Positions 1-8,972 of a stretch of DNA of 64,000 nt are shown here, one piece after another (within the stretch, counting starts at the first letter, position 1; each line of letters starts with the position of its first letter). The DNA is from RH-AL1 sp965198715 (GTDB lineage Bacteria > Pseudomonadota > Alphaproteobacteria > Rhizobiales > Beijerinckiaceae): positions 1,798,001 through 1,862,000 of the forward strand of contig CBDAPV010000002.1 in the NCBI GenBank assembly GCA_965198715.1. The letters run 5' to 3'. The notes beneath the pieces are model-generated. The model saw only the letters and a list, made by a program, of their open reading frames with translations, was not told the origin of the DNA and made no database searches. The position numbers were made by a program, and so were the translations under genes.

Positions 1-1008
1 ATGGCGCGCAACGCCGACGCGCTGGCGCGGCGCTGGAGCCATGTGCGCGACGGGCGCACGGTCGACGTCCAGCGCGACATGCACCGGGTCACGCTGGACG
101 TGCTCGGCGATACGATCTTCTCGACCGGGCTCGAGCACGATCCGGAAGAGTTCCTGACGGCGATGAGCCGCTTTTTCGCCGCTGTTGGAACGCTCGATCC
201 CGCCGACCTGCTCGACTTCCCGGACTGGGTCCCGCGCGTGTCGCAGATGCGCTCCAAGGCGCCCATTGCCTTCTTCGAGCGCGCGGTCACCGCCATCATC
301 GACAAGCGCAAGGCGCTCATCGAGGCCGGCGGACCGGCGCCCGAAGACTTGCTGACGCTGCTGCTCAAGGCGTCCGACCCCGTCACCGGCACCGGCCTGA
401 CCGACGAGGAGGTGCGCGCCAACGTCGTCACCTTCATCGGCGCCGGCCATGAGACCACGGCCAACACGCTGACCTGGTCGCTCTTCCTGCTGTCACTCTC
501 CAACGAGTGGCGGTCACGGCTCTGTGCCGAGGCCGACCGCGGGCTCGACGGCCCCCCGGAGACGGTGCTCGACCGCCTGCCCGAGACCCGTGCCGTGATC
601 GAAGAGGCGATGCGGCTCTATCCGCCGGTCGCGAGCCTCAGCCGCGAGGCACTTGGTCCCGACGACCTCTGCGGGCGCCGCATCCGCAAGGGCTCGCTGA
701 TCGTCATCGCACCCTACGTCCTGCACCGTCACAAGCTGATCTGGCGCGAGCCCGACAGCTTCGACCCGACGCGCTTCCTGCCCGGCCAGCGCGAGAAGAT
801 CGACCGCTTTGCCTACCTGCCGTTCGGCGTCGGACCTCGGGTGTGCATTGCCGGCACCTTCGCCATCCAGGAAGCGGTGATCATCCTCGCGACGCTGATG
901 AAGCGTTTCGAGCTGCTGCCGGTGCCCGGACAAAAGGTCGTGCCGCTTCAGCGCATCACCCTGCGCCCGCGTGACGGGATGCGGCTGGAGCTGCGCCATC
1001 GAGGGTAG
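1..1008 (+). CDS. cytochrome P450, 5'-truncated by the window edge
   Basis: Haem-thiolate monooxygenase; substrate unknown. The visible 335 residues cover helix C/D to the C-terminus. The I-helix oxygen-activation motif is GAGHETT at residues 147-153, the K-helix ExxR is E202-R205, and the haem loop FGVGPRVCIAG carries the thiolate ligand Cys282. A full-length P450 is about 400-460 residues, and roughly the first 110 (helices A-B', substrate recognition site 1) are missing. The Met at position 1 is therefore an internal codon of a gene that starts upstream of the window. No ferredoxin or reductase partner is seen nearby, so the redox partner is unknown. The motif set is complete, so the visible part looks functional. 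Confidence 0.93.
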   Translation: MARNADALARRWSHVRDGRTVDVQRDMHRVTLDVLGDTIFSTGLEHDPEEFLTAMSRFFAAVGTLDPADLLDFPDWVPRVSQMRSKAPIAFFERAVTAIIDKRKALIEAGGPAPEDLLTLLLKASDPVTGTGLTDEEVRANVVTFIGAGHETTANTLTWSLFLLSLSNEWRSRLCAEADRGLDGPPETVLDRLPETRAVIEEAMRLYPPVASLSREALGPDDLCGRRIRKGSLIVIAPYVLHRHKLIWREPDSFDPTRFLPGQREKIDRFAYLPFGVGPRVCIAGTFAIQEAVIILATLMKRFELLPVPGQKVVPLQRITLRPRDGMRLELRHRG

Positions 1009-1162
1009 GCCGGAACAGTCCCGCCCGGCGTCCGCTGGTCAGGTCAAAGCCCGTTTCGGCCGACATGCCCGCCGCGCACTCGTTGTGGATCGCCTTTCAC
1101 GATAGCCAAGCTTCTGGCACGTTCGTTGATAAGTTCCGGGGGTGGGGCGACAGCGGGGCGGC

Positions 1163-2653
1163 ATGAGCGACATCTGGGCGCGGAAATCGATCGACCTCTT
1201 GCAGAAGGAGGCGGAGGGCGAGTCCAGCGAGGCCGCCGGCACCTCGGCGAGCGGGCTCGTTCGCTCACTGTCGTTGACCAGCGTCACAGCCCTAGGCATC
1301 GGTGCGCTGATCGGTGCCGGCATCTTCGTGCTGACCGGCCAGGCCGCGGCGGAATACGCCGGACCGGCGATCATCCTCTCTTTCATCCTCTCGGGCATCA
1401 TCTGCCTCTTCGCCGGCCTCTGCTACTCGGAGATGGCGGCGTGCTGCCCCGTCGCCGGCTCGGCCTACACCTACGCGTTCGCCACCATGGGCGAACTCGT
1501 GGCCTGGATGATCGGCTGGGATCTCATCCTCGAATACGCGGTCGGCGCCACCACCGTCGCCATCGGCTGGTCGGGCTACGTCAGCAGCTTTTTGAACGAC
1601 ATGGGCCTGCCGCTTCCCGCCGCGATTGCCAAAGCGCCCTTCGCCTTCGACCCGCACAGCCATCAATGGTCCATGACCGGCGCTGTCCTCAACGTACCGG
1701 CCATGGCGATCATCGTCGCTGTGACGCTGCTGCTCGTCATCGGAGTCAAAGAATCGGCTCGGGTGAACAACGCCATCGTGGCGCTGAAGATCGCGATCGT
1801 ACTGCTCTTCGTCGTCGCCGGCATCTTCTACGTGAAGCACGCCAATTGGGTGGTGCCGGGCAAGAACCCGGCCGGCCTCTTCATTCCACCCAACGACGGG
1901 ACCTTCGGACAATACGGCTGGTCCGGCATCCTGCGCGGCGCGGCCGTGGTGTTCTTTGCCTACGTCGGGTTCGACGCCGTCTCGACGGCAGCGCAGGAGG
2001 CCGAGAATCCGCAGCGCAACATGCCGCTCGGCATCCTGCTCTCGCTCGGCATCTGCACCGCGCTTTACATCATGGTGAGCTACGTCATCACCGGCATCAT
2101 TCCGTTCGACAAGCTGAACAACCCCGCGCCGATCGCCGTCGGCGTCGATGCCATCGGCCTGTTCTGGCTGAAGCCGATCGTCAAGATCGGCGCCATCCTC
2201 GGCCTCAGCTCGGTGATCCTGGTGCTGCTGCTCGGCCAGAGCCGGGTGCTCTACGCCATGGCCTACGACGGGCTGTTGCCCAAGAAGGCTGCGGCGATCC
2301 ACCCGCGTTTCCGCACGCCCTACGTGCTCACCATCGTCACCGGGACCATCGTGACGATCCTCGCCGGCCTGCTGCCGATCGGTCTCGTCGGCGAGCTGGT
2401 GTCGATCGGCACCCTGTTCGCCTTCGTGGTGGTCTGCGTCGGCGTGCTGGTGCTGCGCGTACGCGAGCCGCAGCGTGAGCGACCGTTCCGTGTGCCGGCG
2501 GTATACGTCACCGCGCCCCTTGGTGCGCTCGGCTCCATCTTCGTGATGGCCGGCCTACCGGCCGATACCTGGATCCGGCTCTTCGTCTGGCTGGCGATCG
2601 GGCTGGCGATCTATTGGTTCTACGGCCGCCATCACAGCCGCATCTCCGGCTAG
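1163..2653 (+). CDS. APC-superfamily cationic/neutral amino acid permease (CAT/YfnA-like)
   Basis: Inner-membrane amino acid transporter of 496 residues with about 12 hydrophobic segments. The first segment carries the APC hallmark GIGALIGAGIFVLTG, followed by a GPA motif and a second conserved stretch, AYVGFDAVSTAAQE-like, in the middle of the protein. The start at ATG 1163 (MSDIWARKS) is preferred over the in-frame GTG at 1142 because family members begin shortly before the cytosolic LxRSL stretch. It is followed by an unrelated small gene, and no operon partner reveals the substrate. Family assignment is firm; the substrate is not determinable here. Confidence 0.9.
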   Translation: MSDIWARKSIDLLQKEAEGESSEAAGTSASGLVRSLSLTSVTALGIGALIGAGIFVLTGQAAAEYAGPAIILSFILSGIICLFAGLCYSEMAACCPVAGSAYTYAFATMGELVAWMIGWDLILEYAVGATTVAIGWSGYVSSFLNDMGLPLPAAIAKAPFAFDPHSHQWSMTGAVLNVPAMAIIVAVTLLLVIGVKESARVNNAIVALKIAIVLLFVVAGIFYVKHANWVVPGKNPAGLFIPPNDGTFGQYGWSGILRGAAVVFFAYVGFDAVSTAAQEAENPQRNMPLGILLSLGICTALYIMVSYVITGIIPFDKLNNPAPIAVGVDAIGLFWLKPIVKIGAILGLSSVILVLLLGQSRVLYAMAYDGLLPKKAAAIHPRFRTPYVLTIVTGTIVTILAGLLPIGLVGELVSIGTLFAFVVVCVGVLVLRVREPQRERPFRVPAVYVTAPLGALGSIFVMAGLPADTWIRLFVWLAIGLAIYWFYGRHHSRISG

Positions 2654-2739
2654 GCTTCCCGGCCTCGATGAGGCGCCACATGCTTGCTCCGCCTCGCCTC
2701 GCGTGCCATGTCCCGGCTCCTTCTCGAACAGGACGCCTC

Positions 2740-3165
2740 ATGGCCCGCTCCACTGCTGACAAGGACGATGCCGCCGAGCTGCTCGCGACCGCCGAGGCCA
2801 ACACCAAGGGCCCGGTGCTGACGCCGGAGCAGACGCTCGTGATGTTCGCGCTGGTAGCGCGCCAGGGCTTCATCGCCCAGAACGACCTTGGCGTGCCGGT
2901 CGACGCCGGCGACCGCGAGATGCTGGACAAGGAGGGCCTCCTCACCAGCGTGAAGCGCGAGCATAATGCGCTTTGGCTCAAGCTCACTGGCGCCGGTTGG
3001 GCTTGGGTCGCAGACAATACCAACAAGGCCGTGCCGCCGTCGCACTCGGTGGTGCACCATCTGATGCAGCGCATCGGCGCCCATCTCCAGGCCGCCGACG
3101 AGGACCTTAAAAGCTTTATCGGTGAGCCCGAGGTCGGCGCCATGGATCCCGAGCTCGGCGCCTGA
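2740..3165 (+). CDS. hypothetical protein, possible winged-helix-like fold
   Basis: A 141-residue protein I do not recognise by name. The start at ATG 2740 (MARSTADKDD) is chosen because upstream in-frame codons translate into an Arg/Pro-rich stretch typical of non-coding GC-rich DNA. The central part (about residues 30-85) alternates helices and a short hairpin ending in a Leu-Lys-Leu-Thr-Gly-Ala-Gly-Trp stretch. That resembles the wing and last strand of small winged-helix domains, but this is only an impression. No signal peptide or membrane segment. It lies 86 bases after the permease on the same strand and might be cotranscribed. Confidence 0.6.
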   Translation: MARSTADKDDAAELLATAEANTKGPVLTPEQTLVMFALVARQGFIAQNDLGVPVDAGDREMLDKEGLLTSVKREHNALWLKLTGAGWAWVADNTNKAVPPSHSVVHHLMQRIGAHLQAADEDLKSFIGEPEVGAMDPELGA

Positions 3166-3299
3166 GGCTCAGTGCCCAGCCCAGGTTGGGGGAACAAGTG
3201 CGAAGCGCGATGGAGCCCGAGCGGGTCGTCATTGCGACGCAGCGAATTGCTGACCACGCCGCATAATTCGCTCAACATAACGATGCTGGAGCGAGCCGC

Positions 3300-3485
3300 T
3301 CAGGAAGGCTGTTGCGCGGGATCGCCCTTCTTGTCGTAGGGAGCGCCCTCTGCCGGCTCGGCCTCTCCGGCGGGATCGCCCGGCTTGGGGCTTAGACCCG
3401 GATTGTGTGGTGTGGCCTCGGCCGGCTTCGTCTCGCCGGAATCGGGTGCGGGCTTGCGGTTTTCGGCCATGGTTGCTCTCGACAT
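3300..3485 (-). CDS. small disordered hydrophilic protein
   Basis: A 61-residue protein (56 residues if the internal ATG at 3470 is used) rich in Pro, Glu, Gly, Lys and Ala. Short low-complexity stretches such as KPGDPAGEAEPAEG predict an unfolded chain. I do not recognise a family. It is divergent from the secreted phosphoesterase gene. The longer reading to 3623 has Arg/Pro-rich sequence of doubtful reality, so the short form is reported. Confidence 0.45.
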   Translation of the reverse strand: MSRATMAENRKPAPDSGETKPAEATPHNPGLSPKPGDPAGEAEPAEGAPYDKKGDPAQQPS

Positions 3486-3721
3486 GATGTCGCGCCTCGA
3501 GGGCGCCGCTTCAAACAGGTCGGTCGTGGCAAAGGTTGCCGGCCGCCATGACGCAGCCTTGGATCTCGATGGCAAAGCGATTTCGCGAGTGGAATGGCAA
3601 CTCGGACTGTCCTCGAACGCCACAGCTCCACGGGCGCGTCAGACTTCCGAGAGCGGCGAACCTACCTGTCCGGTTCGCGCCGTCATCGCGAAGATTCCAT
3701 CGTTTCCGTCACACCGTCGTT

Positions 3722-5929
3722 ATGAAACGATGGTCAATGCGGATGCGATCTTCACGGGGGTGCATCGTGTTCAAAATCATACTCAAGCAATGCTCGGCTC
3801 TCATTGCCGTCTCTTCGATGATCAACGCCGCGATGATCACGCTGGCGTCCGCCCAGTCGGTGACCATCCAGCAAGTCGCCAACACGATCACTCTCCCGAT
3901 CGTCACCGCGCAGCCGTCGACGACCGATCAGCTAGTCTCGCAGTACAATCTCGATCCGAACGCCTCGCCCGTCTTGCCCTATGCGCAGATGGCGGCGCTG
4001 GTCAGGCAGAAGATCAGGTACGTCTTCGTGATCTTCAACGAGAACGAGTCGTTTGATCACGAGTACGGCACATTCCCGGGCGCCAACGGCATCTATTCTG
4101 ACAGTCAGAATCCGCGACCGGCCGCCAACACGCCGGGCTACTTCCAGCAGTACGTCGACTCCGCCGGCGCCTTGCACATGGTTACGCCTTTCCTCGTGGG
4201 TCCGGGTCAAACCTCCAACGTGATGGACAGCGTCGACCATGGCCACACCGGCCTTGCTGTCAAGCTGAACGTTTATCAAGGCATTGCCCGGATGAACGGC
4301 TTCACGCAGGACGAGTATAACGGCAAGGCTGGCACCAGCGTCACGGCGGCTTCGGATGCGCGCGGCAAGCAGTTCGCCAACCTCGTGATGTCGCACATTG
4401 ATTGCAACACGATCCCGTTCTTCTGGCAGTACGCCAACCGCTTCACGCTATTCGACAACATCTTCGCCACCGAGGACACGCCATCGACGCCTAACGCGGT
4501 GTCGATGATCGCTGGCCAATCCGGCGAGACGCAGTGGGTGAAGCACGGCTCTGCCGGCACGACCCTGCCGCTCTCCGGCACGATCAATGGCGTCAACTAC
4601 AACGGCCAGACTGGCACCACCCAGGGGCCGCCGCTCGTCAACGACCCGCAGCCGTTCTGGGGTTCGCAGTTCGACACAACGATCAACTATCGTGAGCCGA
4701 GCTCGCCGAGCGAATCCTACGCGGCCAACAACATCGCCTCCAACTTGACCTTCGCCAACGTCCTGCTGACCCTCGCGGGCACCGGCGTCCGCGACCTTCT
4801 CTCGGCCGATCTCAACAAGGCTTCTAACGAGGCCGACATTCAGAACGACATCCCGGCCATCTTCAACACCGGAAATCCCGCTCATCTCTGGGGCTGGTAC
4901 CAGAATGGCTACGATCACGAGCCCTACGACACCTCAGCCACCGCCTCGCACGTCGGTTACGTGTCGCACCACCAGGGACCGCAGTATTTTGGCTATCTCG
5001 CCAACAATCCGAACGAGATGCAATTCATCCACGGTGAGGGTGACTTCTTCAGCAACGTTACCAACAACATCCCGGCTCTGGGAGGCGGCGTCTTCTACAT
5101 CCGCGGCGGTTATCAAAACCTTCAGGGCCTGCGTTCCAACGTGAACACCACGCAGTTCCCGGCCAACGCGCAGGCGACCGGTGGCCTCACCGCCACCGAC
5201 ATCCGGACGATCCAGACCGCCAAGGCCGGTGACGACGATCACCCCAGCTACTCCGACCACGGCATCACGGAAGCGATGAACGCGACCGTGATCAATGCGA
5301 TCGCCTCCAACCCCGCGCTCTGGGCGCAGAGTGCGATTGTCATCACCTACGACGAGTCGGATGGCTTCTACGACCACGTGCCGCCACGCATCCTGTCCTA
5401 CGGTCCGGACGGGCTGCCGCTCTCCCGCGGTATCCGCGTGCCGCTCCTCGTCATCTCGCCCTACGCGAGGACTCACGTCGTCTCCCACGCCGAGGGCGAC
5501 CACAACGCGGTCATCGAGACGATCAACGCGATCTTCAACCTGCCGGCTCTCTCGAGCCTGCCGGACGAGGCGAGCGCTCTCGTCGCGGGCAACAACGCTG
5601 CATTCAACAAGTACGCATCGGTCAATGCCCCGGCAGGCTTCACGCAGCAGTATCTCGGACCGCACGACACCAACTCACCTACGACCGACAGCCTGCTGTC
5701 GGCCTTCGACCCTCGCCGCCTGCAGGGAACCGCTCCGGCGCTTCCGGCCTCCTACGCGATGATCCCGGCGGCGACGGTGACCTCCCTGCCGCACTACGGT
5801 TTCCAGGGCTGCCAGGCGATCGGCGTGACGCCGGAAGACCAGCGCGAAGGCATCTCGGCGCCTCCGCCGGCCACCTACAACTCTCTGCCGTCGACTCTGC
5901 CGCAGTACAACATTCCGGCGCCTCAATAA
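3722..5929 (+). CDS. secreted phosphoesterase (phospholipase C / acid phosphatase AcpA-like)
   Basis: Alkaline-phosphatase-superfamily phosphoesterase (PF04185 type), expected to be exported and to hydrolyse phosphate mono- or diesters. The N-terminus has a basic region, a hydrophobic stretch (about residues 17-38) and an AxA-like cleavage site ending ASAQ. The metal-binding motif NENESFDHEYG starts at residue 106, DHGH lies at 172-175, and the second metal motif TYDESDGFYDH lies around Asp544, followed by VPLLVISPYA and a DHNAVIETI stretch. Length is 735 residues with ATG 3722. A GTG at 3767 directly after a GGGGG ribosome-binding-like stretch would give a shorter signal peptide and may be the true start. 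Asn/Gln-rich composition differs from its neighbours. A strong terminator follows at 5968. Confidence 0.88.
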   Translation: MKRWSMRMRSSRGCIVFKIILKQCSALIAVSSMINAAMITLASAQSVTIQQVANTITLPIVTAQPSTTDQLVSQYNLDPNASPVLPYAQMAALVRQKIRYVFVIFNENESFDHEYGTFPGANGIYSDSQNPRPAANTPGYFQQYVDSAGALHMVTPFLVGPGQTSNVMDSVDHGHTGLAVKLNVYQGIARMNGFTQDEYNGKAGTSVTAASDARGKQFANLVMSHIDCNTIPFFWQYANRFTLFDNIFATEDTPSTPNAVSMIAGQSGETQWVKHGSAGTTLPLSGTINGVNYNGQTGTTQGPPLVNDPQPFWGSQFDTTINYREPSSPSESYAANNIASNLTFANVLLTLAGTGVRDLLSADLNKASNEADIQNDIPAIFNTGNPAHLWGWYQNGYDHEPYDTSATASHVGYVSHHQGPQYFGYLANNPNEMQFIHGEGDFFSNVTNNIPALGGGVFYIRGGYQNLQGLRSNVNTTQFPANAQATGGLTATDIRTIQTAKAGDDDHPSYSDHGITEAMNATVINAIASNPALWAQSAIVITYDESDGFYDHVPPRILSYGPDGLPLSRGIRVPLLVISPYARTHVVSHAEGDHNAVIETINAIFNLPALSSLPDEASALVAGNNAAFNKYASVNAPAGFTQQYLGPHDTNSPTTDSLLSAFDPRRLQGTAPALPASYAMIPAATVTSLPHYGFQGCQAIGVTPEDQREGISAPPPATYNSLPSTLPQYNIPAPQ

Positions 5930-5967
5930 GGTTTGCGGTCACTTAAGTCGCTCTGCCAAATGAAGTC

Positions 5968-6001
5968 GCCCGCGGCGCACTTGCGTCGCGGGCTTTTTTT
6001 C
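5968..6001 (+). terminator. rho-independent terminator after the phosphoesterase gene
   Basis: Eleven-pair stem (GCCCGCGGCGC pairing with GCGTCGCGGGC, one G-T pair) closed by an ACTT tetraloop, followed by seven consecutive T. It lies 38 bases after the phosphoesterase stop and before the binding-protein gene, so the two genes are probably separate transcription units. Confidence 0.92.
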
Positions 6002-6027
6002 GCTTCGTCGCTTCGACGGGCCTCGTC

Positions 6028-7059
6028 ATGCGGAGATCTGGGTTGCGCTTGAGTCGTTTCTTCGTCGCCGGTGTTATCGCATCATTCGGCACCATCGATG
6101 TGGCGACCGCCGAGGTCGCTTCAACCGCACCGCCGCCGCTGCACAAGTCCACGTTGGACAAAATAAAGGAGCAGGGCTTCGTGCGCTGCGGGAGCGTGCT
6201 GCGTCCCGGTCTGGCGATGACCGACGGCAAGGGCCAGTGGAGCGGCCTCGAAGTGGAGGTTTGCCGCGCGGTCGCGACGGCCGTGTTCGGCGATGCCGCT
6301 CGCTACACGTATCACGATTACGGCTCCGCCCACGACTTTGAAGCGGTGCGATCCGGCGAGGATCAGCTCTCGTTCCTGACCTTCGCCGAACTGGCTGATC
6401 AGAACGCGACGGACAAGGTCCTCCCCGGGCCGCCCGTCTTCGTCGAAAGCCTCGACATGCTCGTGGCCGAGGCCTCTCCGGCCAAACATTTCGGCGACAT
6501 GGCCGGCAAGGGCATCTGCTTCATGATCGGCACGTCGGCCGAGAACGAGGTCGAGGCCTGGTTCCACGACCAGAAGCTCGGCTTCATCCCCTACGCCTTC
6601 CAGGAAGACGGCGAAGAATATGACACGTTCGACGTTCAGAAATGCGAGGCCGTCGTGGCCGAATCGACGACGCTGGGCAACGCGCGGCTTGATCGCGGCA
6701 TCAACAAGTTGAGGAGCCGCTTCATCGCCGACCACCTCCTGTCGTTTCCGGTAATGGCCACGACGCCGTTGACCGAAGACGCGCAATGGGCGGCGGTCGT
6801 CGCCTGGACGATTTCCACTCTCGTCAACGCGGACGCGCACGAGACCGACTATCACGCGAGCGGCTTACGGGCGATGGCGGTGGCGAATGCGGGGCTCGGC
6901 CTCTCCGCGGGATGGCAGAAGGCAGTCGTCGATCGGGTCGGGTCCTACTCCGACATCTTCGCCCGCAGCCTGGGCTCGAAATCGCCGCTGAAGCTGGACC
7001 AGGGCCTCAACCGGCGCCTCGCCGACGGCGGCGTCCTCGTCGTGCCGTTCCGCGACTGA
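6028..7059 (+). CDS. periplasmic amino-acid-binding protein, AapJ-like (orphan)
   Basis: Solute-binding protein of a general L-amino-acid ABC transporter type. It has a signal peptide (residues 1-29, ending ATAE), then the family pattern LDKIKEQGFVRCGS, GLEVEVCRAVATAVFGD and an LSFLTFAELADQNATD region. The 343 residues match the family length. In rhizobia aapJ is followed by permease genes aapQ/aapM and ATPase aapP. None is present here; the next gene is a light-sensing kinase. It is therefore an orphan receptor that may feed a remote transporter or act in signalling. The start is ATG 6028, 27 bases after the terminator's T run. Confidence 0.8.
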   Translation: MRRSGLRLSRFFVAGVIASFGTIDVATAEVASTAPPPLHKSTLDKIKEQGFVRCGSVLRPGLAMTDGKGQWSGLEVEVCRAVATAVFGDAARYTYHDYGSAHDFEAVRSGEDQLSFLTFAELADQNATDKVLPGPPVFVESLDMLVAEASPAKHFGDMAGKGICFMIGTSAENEVEAWFHDQKLGFIPYAFQEDGEEYDTFDVQKCEAVVAESTTLGNARLDRGINKLRSRFIADHLLSFPVMATTPLTEDAQWAAVVAWTISTLVNADAHETDYHASGLRAMAVANAGLGLSAGWQKAVVDRVGSYSDIFARSLGSKSPLKLDQGLNRRLADGGVLVVPFRD

Positions 7060-7249
7060 AAGTGGAGCTCGACGGTGGCAGCTCGTCGGCATGGGCGGGG
7101 ACAAGCTTTCGCGGAATGCCGCACGCCGCTCTCTGGCGACCTGCCGCGAAAAGGCGTAGGGCAATCTGACTTCTTGGCTCCGGCCGCCGTCGGACCGGTC
7201 ATCCGCCCGCCTCCGGCCGGTCGGCGCGCTTCGAACAGGGATTGCCGGT

Positions 7250-8365
7250 TTGACGGACGTTCACGACTGGCACGAGACAGATCGGCTCCGTGCCGAGCAG
7301 GGCCAGGGCGATCCTTTCGCCGCCGCGGTAAGGGCGACGCGAATGGCGATGATCATCACCGACCCGCGCCAGCAAGACAACCCGATCGTCTTCGCCAATG
7401 CCGCCTTCTATCGCCTGACAGGATACGGGCGAGAGGAGGTGCTGGGTTTCAACTGCCGCTTTCTTCAGGGTGAGGGTACCGATCCCAAGGCGGTGGCCGC
7501 CATCCGCGCCGCGGTCAAATCCCGCAGCGACGTTGCCATTGACCTCCTCAATTACCGCAAGAGCGGCGAGCCGTTCTGGAACGGCCTCTATATCAGTCCT
7601 GTGACCAATGCCGCCGGCGAACTGCAGTTCTTCTTCGCCTCGCAGCTTGACGTGACCGACCGCGTCTCGGCGCAACAGCTGATCGCCACGCAGCAGGAAT
7701 GGCTCGAACACGAGGTGTCGCGCCGCACCGACGAGCTGCGCGTGGCGCTCGTTACCCAGACGATGCTCGTCCACGAGGTCGATCACCGGGTCAAGAACAA
7801 CATCCAGATGATCTCGGCGCTGCTGTCGATGCAGGTGGCCGCGATCCAGGATCCCGGCGCCCGCGCCTCGCTCGCCAGCATGCTGCAGCGCGTCGAGTCG
7901 ATCGGTGCCGTGCACCGTCGGCTCTATCAAACGAAGGACGTGCGGCGGTTTGATCTGGCCGAGTTCGTGCGCGATATTTCCGGAGAACTGCTCAAGCTGT
8001 CGGGGCGCGAGGACATCGTGCTGGCGCTGGACCTCGAACCCGTGCACGTTCCCTCGCAGCAGGCCTCGCCCCTCTCGCTGATGCTCAACGAGCTGATGAT
8101 GAACGCGTTGAAGCATGCCTTTCCCATCGGCCGGCCCGGACAGTTGACGATCAAGGTCGAGGGCACCGATCGCGACCTTAAGGTCGTCATCGCCGATGAC
8201 GGCGTCGGGATTTCGACTGCGGGCCGCAACGGGTTCGGAAGCCGCTTGATCCGCACGCTCGCGCGCCAGCTGCAGGCCGAGGTGCTCTGGACTCCCACGA
8301 GCCCCGGCACCATCGTCGAATTGCGCTTGCCGATCCGGCACGCGGACGCGGAGCCTCTGCCTTGA
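7250..8365 (+). CDS. LOV-domain blue-light sensor histidine kinase (HisKA_2 / HWE-like)
   Basis: Cytosolic kinase of 371 residues. Residues about 25-140 form a PAS/LOV domain with every flavin-adduct hallmark: GFNCRFLQG with photoactive Cys69, then NYRKSGEPFWN, and the FFFASQLD strand bearing the flavin-sensing Gln. A coiled linker leads to the HisKA_2 helix HEVDHRVKNNIQMI, with His179 the likely phosphoacceptor. The C-terminal ATPase domain contains NELMMNALKHAF and ADDGVGI. No membrane segment. The start is TTG 7250, with AGGG about ten bases upstream. The stop overlaps the start of the response regulator by four bases, so the pair is translationally coupled. Known relatives are the Brucella and Erythrobacter LOV kinases. 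Confidence 0.9.
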   Translation: MTDVHDWHETDRLRAEQGQGDPFAAAVRATRMAMIITDPRQQDNPIVFANAAFYRLTGYGREEVLGFNCRFLQGEGTDPKAVAAIRAAVKSRSDVAIDLLNYRKSGEPFWNGLYISPVTNAAGELQFFFASQLDVTDRVSAQQLIATQQEWLEHEVSRRTDELRVALVTQTMLVHEVDHRVKNNIQMISALLSMQVAAIQDPGARASLASMLQRVESIGAVHRRLYQTKDVRRFDLAEFVRDISGELLKLSGREDIVLALDLEPVHVPSQQASPLSLMLNELMMNALKHAFPIGRPGQLTIKVEGTDRDLKVVIADDGVGISTAGRNGFGSRLIRTLARQLQAEVLWTPTSPGTIVELRLPIRHADAEPLP

Positions 8366-8823
8366 TCGACAATCCGTTGCGCGTCCTCATCGTCGAGGAC
8401 GAGGCGTTGCTCATGATGCAGCTCGAGGCGAGCATTGAGGCCGAGGGCCACGACATCGTTGGCACCGCCATGTCGGCCGGCGAGGCCATCGCCATCGCCC
8501 GCATGGTCGAGCCCGACGTCGCCTTCATCGACCTGCAGCTCCTCGACGGCCCGACCGGCATCTTCGTCGCCCGCCACCTGCGCGGCACGGAGAAGACGAT
8601 GTTCGTCTTCATCACCGCCAACGCCACCCGTCTACCCGAGGATTACGAGGGCGCGGCGGGCGTCGTGTCCAAGCCATTCTCTCAGGCCGGGATCACGGCG
8701 ACAATCCGCTATCTCCACGAATGCGTACGCCGTCCGCCGCCGGAAACTCCCGCGCCGGCCGAGCTCAAGGTCGCGCCGGGCTTCCGGCACATCCTCGCCT
8801 CAAGGGGCGCAGCGACACCGTGA
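8362..8823 (+). CDS. single-domain response regulator, partner of the LOV kinase
   Basis: A 153-residue receiver protein. The acidic pocket lies in IVEDEALL, the phosphoacceptor is Asp57 (FIDLQL), the switch Thr is in FITANATR, and the conserved Lys is K104 (SKPFS). No output domain follows, only a Pro-rich tail of about 30 residues, so it probably acts by protein contact or relay. The TTG start at 8362 overlaps the kinase stop in a TTGA sequence. That arrangement and the matching kinase class make it the cognate regulator by inference. Confidence 0.9.
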   Translation: MIDNPLRVLIVEDEALLMMQLEASIEAEGHDIVGTAMSAGEAIAIARMVEPDVAFIDLQLLDGPTGIFVARHLRGTEKTMFVFITANATRLPEDYEGAAGVVSKPFSQAGITATIRYLHECVRRPPPETPAPAELKVAPGFRHILASRGAATP

Positions 8824-8972
8824 AGGCCGGCGTCGTGGAGCGCTCTGGCTCGCGGCGAGCCAAGATCAACATCTAGAGCATTGGACGGTGATCCAGAATC
8901 GCTTCGCAACACTTGTGTACTGCCCTCGCTGCGCTTTTCTTGTTGCCGCAAGTCTGCAACCGCGGACGTTCT

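Noticed and set aside
1126..2478. 450-codon plus-strand frame overlapping the permease
   Set aside because: It shares the region with the permease in another frame; its product is Arg/His-rich and without domains.
3536..3721. N-terminal extension of the phosphoesterase to 3536
   Set aside because: It would place a 62-residue basic stretch before a good signal peptide and overlaps the likely promoter region.
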